A DNA stretch of 5,325 nucleotides from Porticoccaceae bacterium (GTDB taxonomy: Bacteria > Pseudomonadota > Gammaproteobacteria > Pseudomonadales > Porticoccaceae), in the NCBI GenBank assembly GCA_003448675.1, contig DLXZ01000026.1, positions 1-5,325 on the forward strand. The letters are read 5' to 3'. Numbering within the stretch: the first letter of the stretch is position 1; every line of letters starts with the position of its first letter. Position numbers and translations under genes: made by a program. A model generated the notes under the pieces. The model was not told the origin of the DNA. It ran no database searches and saw only the letters and a list, made by a program, of their open reading frames with translations. Of the stretch, positions 1-5,325 are shown in pieces.

Positions 1-69
1 GTAGACACGACGGATTCAAAATCCGTTGCTAGCGATAGCGTGCCGGTTCGAGTCCGGCCTCTGGTACCA
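1..69 (+). tRNA. tRNA-Leu (CAA anticodon), 5' end missing
   Basis: This is the 3' four-fifths of a class II tRNA. The window opens inside the D-loop (GTAGAC). The anticodon stem pairs ACGGA (10-14) with TCCGT (22-26) around the loop TTCAAAA, putting the anticodon CAA at 17-19, which reads the leucine codon UUG. A long variable arm (about 27-41) marks a leucine/serine/tyrosine-type tRNA. The T arm is GCCGG-TTCGAGT-CCGGC (42-58). The acceptor 3' strand is CTCTGGT (59-65), followed by discriminator A and an encoded CCA (67-69). About 17-18 bases of the 5' acceptor strand and D arm lie outside the window. It is convergent with the next gene. Confidence 0.95.
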
Positions 70-139
70 TTCCTTGCTATCTAAAGATATAACATTAACC
101 GCCAATCTGAGTGATTAGAAAACACCTGCTCGGTTACAC

Positions 140-181
140 CGCTCTGCTTACACAGTTTTACGCAGTCCATCAAGCAGAGCG
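140..181. repeat. Perfect 10-bp inverted repeat between convergent genes
   Basis: CGCTCTGCTT at 140-149 is the exact reverse complement of AAGCAGAGCG at 172-181, with a 22-base loop. It lies between the tRNA-Leu end (69) and the stop codon of the minus-strand CNNM gene (222), about 40 bases past that stop. The position suits a transcription end or RNA-processing hairpin for one or both converging transcripts. However, no T-run follows the stem on either strand and the loop is long, so it is not a standard intrinsic terminator. Its function is unknown. Confidence 0.5.
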
Positions 182-221
182 AAAGTCAGCGGCTTTAAAT
201 TTTGAGCGTTCAATCATCTGG

Positions 222-1253
222 TCAGTTTCTGTCCCGCAGGGCGATACCTCGCAGCAGGCGCCCAAGAATATCGGCACCGGTAATCACTCGTTTCTCCAGC
301 CCCCACAGTAAGATCAGATCCTCGTCGATGACATCGTCGGTGTCACGCTCTGACTTGACTTTCAATTGACTAAGCGCCTTTCCCAACAGGGTGTTATCGT
401 TCCGGATCAACAGGGGACTGTGCGTGTAGGCGGAAGGATCGAGGGCTTCACCTCTCGACAGGACATTTCGTAGAAAGGCATTCGCATTTAATACCAGCCG
501 GGGTTGATCCTCACTGTCAGTGATAATCACCCATTTTTTACCGGAGGCATTGATCCGTTGGATAAAGGGGTCATCCGCGCTGGCGGCGTATGGAGGAAAC
601 TCAACACGTCCATCCTTGACTGGCAACCCGATAATGCTTTTTGGATCAACCGGCTCACCTTCCTGAGTCGGCAATAAGTCATCAAACGCGAGGAAGTTAA
701 GCGCTCCCAGGCCTTCGATCCGGTCAATATCGCTTTCCTCCGCTTCAATATGTTTTTTTATCACCGCCCGCAGATTATGCTCGCGAAAATACTGGATACC
801 CTCCTTGCCCAGCCACCAGTCGAGCACCAAAGCCGACGGCTTCGCAAACGGGAACAAAACAAGCTGGTAGAACCGCAATATCGGGCTCAGCATCGCCCCC
901 ATGCGTAAAGCATTCCTGGAGAAATAGGCCTGTGGGGTTATTTCGCCAAAGAAGGTAATGACGATGGTCGAAAACAGGAATGCGCTCGCACCCGCCATGA
1001 CGGAATCGGACAACAAGGTCAGCAGGACGTTGATGCCTACATTTCCCCAGAGAATAGTTGTCAGCAGGAAATTGGAGTCGCGACGCATCGCCAGGATTTT
1101 TTTCGCGGCTTCGTTGCCCGTCGCGACCTCCGCTTCGAGCCTGAGGCGACTAATACCGAACAATGCCAAGTTTAAGCCGGAAAATATGGCAGATTGACTT
1201 AAACAGAGAAATATTCCGATCCAGGTTAGTGTCACCAACGATAATTCACTCAT
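222..1253 (-). CDS. CNNM (DUF21)-domain membrane protein with CBS-like C-terminus, probable divalent-cation (Mg2+) efflux
   Basis: Probable inner-membrane protein of the CNNM/CorC group, whose studied members export Mg2+, probably in exchange for Na+. Residues 1-160 form the CNNM (DUF21) transmembrane domain, with hydrophobic segments near 4-24, 60-83, 87-109 and 122-144. Its signatures are FSGLNLALFGISRLRLE from residue 24, GNVGINVLL around Asn71 and FGEITPQA (Gly103-Glu104, Pro107-Gln108). The cytosolic part starts with a charged helix and GALNFLAFDDL. It then has a diverged CBS-like pair (about 222-337), ending in VIDEDLILLWG and ITGADILGRLLRGI, where CBS pairs of this family carry their closing strand and helix. 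No CorC_HlyC transporter-associated domain is seen. At 343 aa it is a short, single-CNNM-domain version. Start choice: the ATG at 1253 has GGA four bases upstream. An in-frame GTG at 1262 would add three residues but has its GGGA only two bases away. Transport substrate is inferred from the family. Confidence 0.88.
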   Translation of the reverse strand: MSELSLVTLTWIGIFLCLSQSAIFSGLNLALFGISRLRLEAEVATGNEAAKKILAMRRDSNFLLTTILWGNVGINVLLTLLSDSVMAGASAFLFSTIVITFFGEITPQAYFSRNALRMGAMLSPILRFYQLVLFPFAKPSALVLDWWLGKEGIQYFREHNLRAVIKKHIEAEESDIDRIEGLGALNFLAFDDLLPTQEGEPVDPKSIIGLPVKDGRVEFPPYAASADDPFIQRINASGKKWVIITDSEDQPRLVLNANAFLRNVLSRGEALDPSAYTHSPLLIRNDNTLLGKALSQLKVKSERDTDDVIDEDLILLWGLEKRVITGADILGRLLRGIALRDRN

Positions 1254-1262
1254 AAAATCCAC

Positions 1263-1581
1263 TGTCCCAATCCAATTACCGTCGCGGTGGGTTATTTTCT
1301 GGACGGAGCGCCCTATTTGAGGCGCGTCGGATTGTAAAGCATTGGTTGAAACAGTTGTTCCCGATCATATTTTTTATCGCATATAAGGCAGTAAACTAAA
1401 GTTCCCCCCGGGACAGGGCAGTGATATTTAAGTGACGATCCTTACGGTAGCGCATGCCACAAACACGCATGCTCAAATACGTCCGCCAGCTTGGCTAAAA
1501 ACACCATACCGGTTATTGCAACACAGGCTAATAATGCGTTAACTCCTCTCATCAGTCGACAGAAGTAGGAACTCGCTATAT
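1263..1581. promoter_or_regulatory. Divergent intergenic region, presumed to hold promoters for both flanking genes
   Basis: These 319 bases separate divergently transcribed genes, so both promoters should lie here, but no strong consensus is visible. The best plus-strand candidate is TTGAAA (1346-1351), a 16-base spacer and TATTTT (1368-1373), about 200 bases before the 1582 start. An AT-rich patch at 1364-1386 also holds TATAAG (1382-1387). On the minus strand, TATGAT (complement of 1364-1369) is a plausible -10 element with a poor -35 (CTGCCT, 16 bases upstream). Two copies of CGCATGC (1451-1457, 1466-1472) lie 15 bases apart. A run of six C at 1404-1409 runs into CCCGGG. No convincing small gene or RNA was seen. 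The promoter assignments are weak guesses. Confidence 0.3.
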
Positions 1582-3216
1582 ATGTTGTCCTGGAGCGCAA
1601 TATCCGGCTTTAGCGGCGGTCTTGGCCTGTTTCTGCTGGGCATGTGGCTGCTGACCGAAGGCCTCAAGCTCGGCGGCGGCTCCGCCCTCAGCCGTATCCT
1701 GGCATCCTGGACCACGACCCGCTTACGCTCATTTCTATCCGGTTTTTCCCTGACTGCGGTGGTGCAGTCATCCAGCGCCGTGACGGTGGCGGTGATCGGT
1801 TTTATTAACGCCGGGTTGCTGGATATGTCGCGCTCGCTATGGGTGGTCTTTGGCAGCAATGTCGGCACCACCATGACTGCCTGGATCGTGGCCATTGTCG
1901 GCTTCAAGTTCAAAGTCGACGCCTTTGCGTTACCAGCCGTGGGCATCGGTGCGCTACTGCATTTATTCAGCACAGGCGTGCGGTTCCGTTCGGCCGGGGG
2001 CGCACTCGCCGGATTTGGATTATTGTTACTCGGTTTACAAATTCTGCAAGGTGCGTTTTCCTCTCTCGAACACGCTGTGGACCTGTCTGCTTTTTCGGGC
2101 AAGGACGCCAGCAGCATTGCCCTGATGCTGCTTCTGGGGCTGCTGTTAACCGCTGTCATGCAGTCTTCCAGCGCCGCCATGGCCATCGTCCTGACAGCGG
2201 TTGCCACGGAGACGGTGACCATCGCCGCTGGCGCCGCCGCGGTCATCGGCGCCAATGTCGGCACCACCGTCACGGCGCTACTGGCGGTGCTGAAAGCCAC
2301 GGCCAATGCCCGACGCGTGGCCGTCGCGCATATGCTGTTCAATGTGATTACCGCCACGGTCGCGCTGATCGTACTGGCGCCTTTTATCGGGTTAATCGCC
2401 TGGTTTCAGCTGACCCTGAATATGGACCCCAATCCCGCAATATCACTGGCGCTATTTCACACTGCGTTCAATCTGCTCGGTGTCGCCCTGATGATCCCCC
2501 TGGAGCCACGCATCACGGCACGACTCAAGCGGTTGTTCACCCGAGGCGAAACGCAGACTACCCGGATGCAATACCTGGACGGAAATATTTTGAGAATTCC
2601 CGACCTGGCACTCAACGCAACGGGACTCGAACAAAGCCGAATCCTCGGGGAAATCGCAACACTGATTCGACAATTCAGACAAGGCGTCACCTTGCCAAAT
2701 GCAGCCTTTGCCGAGCTGCGCGCAGTGTTATCAGACATTAATGAGGCCATCGTCGAGTGCTCTAAACAGGCTCTGCCGGGTGACATCGCCGAGGCTTTCA
2801 GAAAGGCGATCGAAGCCAATATCCACGCCTCCAACTGCCTCGACAACCTGCGCGCCGGCGCCAAACTGCCTGAACTCGAAAACTCCCTATCCCAGCCACA
2901 GAAAGATATGTTGGCGACGTTTTTTGCGCATGGCCTGAACCTCGCAAATTACTATGAGGCCGCTGTACTCGGTGCCGCCGGCGCCACCGATGATAGGAAC
3001 CTCCCTGAGGATTTTGAATCCAGCTATGATGACATGCGAAAGTATATTGTCAGTCAGGGCCAACAGCAGCACCTGTCATCCAGAACCATGGAATCACTGC
3101 TACAGGAACTAAGCCTTTTTCGCAGAATGATCCGACAGTACGTCAAGGCTTGTCGGACCCTGGGCGCACTTCGTCAAGACAAGCCAACGATTGGCGAGCA
3201 AACCTACGACCATTAG
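1582..3216 (+). CDS. Na/Pi cotransporter family protein with C-terminal PhoU-like domain
   Basis: Inner-membrane protein of the Na+/phosphate cotransporter (NptA/SLC34-like, Na_Pi_cotrans) family. It has the two internal repeats typical of the family. Repeat one carries QSSSAVTVAVIGFINAGLL (Gln62) and GSNVGTT (91-97). Repeat two carries QSSSAAMAIVL (Gln194) and GANVGTT (223-229). QSSS motifs are the family's substrate/Na+-binding signature. Hydrophobic segments fill residues 5-30 and 50-305. After a basic linker (about 308-325), residues 335-530 are predicted helical and soluble, matching the PhoU-like domain fused to bacterial members such as E. coli YjbB. The length of 544 aa and the architecture fit that group. 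Bacterial members may import phosphate or, as reported for YjbB, export it; direction cannot be read from the sequence. The ATG at 1582 has AGTAGGA (1564-1570) upstream, a rather long 11-base spacing. The gene is divergent from the CNNM gene and lies 156 bases ahead of the exchanger gene. Confidence 0.93.
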   Translation: MLSWSAISGFSGGLGLFLLGMWLLTEGLKLGGGSALSRILASWTTTRLRSFLSGFSLTAVVQSSSAVTVAVIGFINAGLLDMSRSLWVVFGSNVGTTMTAWIVAIVGFKFKVDAFALPAVGIGALLHLFSTGVRFRSAGGALAGFGLLLLGLQILQGAFSSLEHAVDLSAFSGKDASSIALMLLLGLLLTAVMQSSSAAMAIVLTAVATETVTIAAGAAAVIGANVGTTVTALLAVLKATANARRVAVAHMLFNVITATVALIVLAPFIGLIAWFQLTLNMDPNPAISLALFHTAFNLLGVALMIPLEPRITARLKRLFTRGETQTTRMQYLDGNILRIPDLALNATGLEQSRILGEIATLIRQFRQGVTLPNAAFAELRAVLSDINEAIVECSKQALPGDIAEAFRKAIEANIHASNCLDNLRAGAKLPELENSLSQPQKDMLATFFAHGLNLANYYEAAVLGAAGATDDRNLPEDFESSYDDMRKYIVSQGQQQHLSSRTMESLLQELSLFRRMIRQYVKACRTLGALRQDKPTIGEQTYDH

Positions 3217-3372
3217 ATGACGGGACAACAGATCAACCAAGAGCACGCAGCCTCAACTGACTGTCCTTATCCAGCCGCGCCTCACCGCATCAGGATAGCC
3301 AAACGGAGCCAAACTCCCATTGGCGGCCCGTAGAAATAGCAACCTTTAAATTGCCTGGATGACAAAAAATCG
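3217..3372 (+). other. Gap between Na/Pi and exchanger genes, no clear terminator
   Basis: These 156 bases hold an 8-base direct repeat AGCCAAAC (3297-3304 and 3307-3314). They also hold a small hairpin GCCAA/TTGGC (3308-3312, 3320-3324) with a 7-base loop. No T-run follows the hairpin, so it is not a convincing intrinsic terminator. No good promoter was found, which leaves open whether the exchanger and ATPase genes are read from their own promoter or by read-through. A 38-codon open frame starts at 3217 but has no visible support as a gene. Confidence 0.35.
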
Positions 3373-4404
3373 ATGCTAGATAACTCATGGGGCTTTGCGG
3401 TTTTTCTCTTCCTGCTGGCGGCAGCCTTGATTGCTTATTTCGGCGTCAAAATGACCTATATAGCCCGCGACCTGGCGCAGGCCAGTGGCCTTGGCGAAGC
3501 CTTTACCGGCGCTGTATTTATCGGCGCGGCGACCTCACTGTCCGGCATAATCGCTTCCATCACGGCCGCGTCCCAGGGCCATGCCAGCCTGGCGGTCAGT
3601 AATTCTCTTGGCGGTATAGCCGCGCAAACCCTGTTCCTGGTACTGGGCGATCTGATCTATCGCAAAGCAAACCTGGAGTTTGCTGCCGCATCCGTTGAAA
3701 ACATGATGATGTCGGCGCAGTTGATGTTGCTGCTGTGCCTGCTGTTTATCGCCTTTACCTTACCCGATGCCAGTATCCTGGCCACGCATCCGGTTTCCCT
3801 GTTGTTGATTATCACCTACTTGTTTACCGTGAAACTGCTGGTCGACACGCATGAAAACCCTATGTGGCTACCACGCATGTTCCACGGCACCGTCCGCGAA
3901 CAGAAACCCAGCACCTTCAAAAAACGGCACCCGGCAGGTCTTCCCGTACTGGCATTTAAGTTTAGCGGCTGCGCGGCGGTGGTCGGCGTGGCTGGCTGGC
4001 TGATCGCCAATGCGGGTTTTACCATCGTCGAGCGCGCCGGGCTTTCCGCCGGCATCACTGGCGGGATATTTATTGCGGTTGCCACATCCCTACCCGAACT
4101 GGTCATTGCTATCACTGCCATTCGTGCGGGCGCGCTATCGCTGGCGGTGGGTGACATTGTTGGCGGCAACGCCTTTGACACGCTATTTATCGCGGTCTCC
4201 GATCTGTTTTATCGGGAAGGCTCAATTTATCAGGCGATCTCCGAACAGGAATTTGTCTGGCTGGGAGCCGCTATGTTAATGAACTGCGCACTACTGCTCG
4301 GCCTGATGTACCGCGAGCGTAAGGGTTTTGCCAATATCGGCATGGAAAGCCTGATGATATTTTTGATTTATATTGCCACCGTCGGCTATTTGAGTATCAG
4401 TTGA
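3373..4404 (+). CDS. CaCA-family Na+/Ca2+ exchanger-like membrane protein with atypical alpha-1 repeat
   Basis: Inner-membrane antiporter of the Ca2+/cation antiporter (CaCA, Na_Ca_ex) superfamily, which usually exports Ca2+ using Na+ or H+ entry. About ten hydrophobic segments are arranged 5+5 around a basic cytosolic loop (about 158-188, with KKRHPAG). The two halves are visibly homologous: GEAFTGAVFIGAATSL (41-56) matches SAGITGGIFIAVATSL (225-240). The alpha-2 repeat is canonical, with TSLPE (Glu242), VGD (Asp261) and GGNAFD (Asn266). The alpha-1 repeat is not: TSLSG (54-58) replaces TSLPE, so Gly58 stands where the ion-binding Glu belongs. VSN (Asn77) is kept, but the following GGN is GGI. 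The length, 343 aa, is normal for bacterial members. No strong ribosome site precedes the ATG at 3373. An out-of-frame six-codon ORF (3359-3379) overlaps this start, possibly by chance. The ATPase gene follows after 8 bases. Ca2+ as substrate is inferred from family and neighbour. Confidence 0.9.
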   Translation: MLDNSWGFAVFLFLLAAALIAYFGVKMTYIARDLAQASGLGEAFTGAVFIGAATSLSGIIASITAASQGHASLAVSNSLGGIAAQTLFLVLGDLIYRKANLEFAAASVENMMMSAQLMLLLCLLFIAFTLPDASILATHPVSLLLIITYLFTVKLLVDTHENPMWLPRMFHGTVREQKPSTFKKRHPAGLPVLAFKFSGCAAVVGVAGWLIANAGFTIVERAGLSAGITGGIFIAVATSLPELVIAITAIRAGALSLAVGDIVGGNAFDTLFIAVSDLFYREGSIYQAISEQEFVWLGAAMLMNCALLLGLMYRERKGFANIGMESLMIFLIYIATVGYLSIS

Positions 4405-4412
4405 GACACGCC

Positions 4413-5325
4413 ATGAATATCGTCGATCGAAATCTTGATAAAGAGGAAAACCTCGCGGCAGCACGGGATCCGTGGCATGCCGATCCAGCCGAGTCCGCCT
4501 TCGATACCTTGCAATCCTCGCCTACCGGCTTGAGCGTTATCGAAGCCGAGGCCCGGCTGAAAATCTACGGCGGCAACCGCCTTCGCCCAGCCAAAGACAA
4601 AAGCGCGCTGACACGCTTCCTTGCACAGTTCAACAATGTGCTGATTTACGTGCTGCTGGGCTCGGGCCTGGTCACGCTATTGCTCGGCCACTGGGTCGAC
4701 AGCGGCGTTATTTTCGGCGTGGTGCTGATCAACGCGCTGATCGGCTTTATTCAGGAGGGCAAAGCCGAAGAAGCGCTGAATGCGATTCGCCAGTTGCTCT
4801 CCCATCATGCCACGGTGAAGCGGGATGGCCAGTTCATCACACTGCCGGCTGAACAACTGGTACCCGGAGACGTGGTGCTGTTGCAGTCCGGCGACAAAGT
4901 ACCGGCTGATTTACGTTTGTTTAAAAGCCGTGAATTGCGCATCGATGAGGCCATGCTGACCGGCGAATCCCTACCCGTGGATAAAAACACCCATGCCGTC
5001 GCAGCTCAGGCGGTGATCGGTGATCGCAAGTGCATGGCGTTCTCTGGAACCCTGGTGACCTATGGTCAGGGCCAGGGTGTGGTCGTCGCCACCGGAGAGA
5101 AGACAGAAATTGGTCGCATCAGCCACCTGCTGCGGGAAGTGCCCATGCTGACCACGCCACTGTTGCGGCAGATGTCGACGTTTGGCAAATGGCTGAGTGC
5201 GGCCATTGGTATCGTCGCTGCAGCAACCTTTATATTTGGCGTGGTCGTTCGCGGCTACCCCCTTGGCGAAATGCTGCTCGCTGCCGTCGGTCTTGCGGTG
5301 GCAGGAATTCCCGAAGGCCTGCCCG
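4413..5325 (+). CDS. P2-type cation-transporting ATPase, N-terminal part (runs off window end)
   Basis: N-terminal 304 residues of a P-type ATPase of the SERCA/PacL-like P2 group, which pumps Ca2+ (or in some members Na+ or other cations) across the inner membrane using ATP. Residues 20-65 are the cation-ATPase N-terminal domain (PWHADPAESAFDTL, GLSVIEAEARLKIYGGNRL). M1-M2 lie at about 74-114. The actuator domain has LVPGDVVLLQSGDKVPAD (149-166) and the dephosphorylation motif TGES (183-186). M3 is at about 258-280. M4 ends in AVAGIPEGLP (295-304); its Glu301 matches the cation-binding Glu309 of SERCA1. The phosphorylation motif DKTGT, the nucleotide domain and M5-M10 lie beyond the window, so ion specificity is open. 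Full-length relatives are about 900 aa. The ATG at 4413 lies 8 bases after the exchanger stop, with only a weak GAGA upstream, so translational coupling is likely. The ORF is open to the last base. Confidence 0.95.
   Translation, partial: MNIVDRNLDKEENLAAARDPWHADPAESAFDTLQSSPTGLSVIEAEARLKIYGGNRLRPAKDKSALTRFLAQFNNVLIYVLLGSGLVTLLLGHWVDSGVIFGVVLINALIGFIQEGKAEEALNAIRQLLSHHATVKRDGQFITLPAEQLVPGDVVLLQSGDKVPADLRLFKSRELRIDEAMLTGESLPVDKNTHAVAAQAVIGDRKCMAFSGTLVTYGQGQGVVVATGEKTEIGRISHLLREVPMLTTPLLRQMSTFGKWLSAAIGIVAAATFIFGVVVRGYPLGEMLLAAVGLAVAGIPEGLP

Noticed and set aside
1..140. tRNA-Leu as an integration (attachment) site for a mobile element
   Set aside because: No integrase, phage gene or repeat of the tRNA 3' end was seen in the window; the flanking gene is an ordinary transporter.
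111..311. 66-aa plus-strand frame after the tRNA
   Set aside because: It overlaps the 3' end of the CNNM gene, has no ribosome site or recognisable motif, and its first part lies in the inverted-repeat region.
1539..2357. Long minus-strand open frame (272 aa) antisense to the Na/Pi gene
   Set aside because: Its translation is rich in Ala/Thr/Ser/Pro with no family motif, and it is the mirror of a strongly supported membrane-protein gene with GC-rich third positions. It is a shadow frame.
1839..2741. Plus-strand 300-aa open frame inside the Na/Pi gene
   Set aside because: Arg/His/Cys-rich low-complexity translation in another frame of a clear gene; no recognisable domain.
3297..3324. Hairpin GCCAA/TTGGC as an intrinsic terminator after the Na/Pi gene
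   Set aside because: The stem is only 5 bp and is followed by GGCCCGTAG rather than a T-run.
4472..4852. 126-aa plus-strand frame within the ATPase gene
   Set aside because: The ATPase frame from 4413 has unbroken family motifs (PGD, TGES, PEGLP); the alternative frame is Arg-rich with none.

Overview
The window looks like chromosomal DNA from a Gram-negative bacterium, most likely a gammaproteobacterium. This is inferred from the style of the tRNA-Leu, with an encoded CCA end, and from the protein families present; no rRNA or marker gene fixes the taxonomy. Base composition is moderate in GC (a little over half, by eye), and codon use looks even across the genes. No transposase, integrase, phage gene, CRISPR array or other sign of recent transfer was seen.

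Layout: positions 1-69 are the 3' part of a tRNA-Leu (CAA anticodon), cut by the window edge. A short gap with a perfect 10-bp inverted repeat follows. Next comes a minus-strand gene for a CNNM (DUF21)/CBS-like membrane protein, convergent with the tRNA. A 319-328-base divergent intergenic region separates it from three plus-strand genes: a Na+/phosphate cotransporter-family protein with a C-terminal PhoU-like domain (1582-3216), a CaCA-family Na+/Ca2+-exchanger-like protein (3373-4404), and the N-terminal 304 residues of a P2-type cation-transporting ATPase (4413 to beyond the window end). The exchanger and ATPase genes are only 8 bases apart and are probably co-transcribed. The phosphate-transporter gene lies 156 bases upstream of them and may or may not share their transcript.

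All four proteins are integral membrane transporters, or probable ones, for divalent cations or phosphate. A reasonable inference is a locus for cytoplasmic Ca2+/Mg2+ and phosphate homeostasis: CNNM for Mg2+ (or another divalent cation) efflux, the exchanger and ATPase for Ca2+ (or Na+) efflux driven by ion gradient and ATP respectively, and the Na/Pi protein for phosphate movement. These are known families. The points most worth checking are the asymmetric exchanger, which lacks the acidic residue in its first alpha-repeat, and the bacterial CNNM protein, whose signature motifs resemble the animal/fungal CNNM type. I found no clear evidence of a wholly undescribed system.
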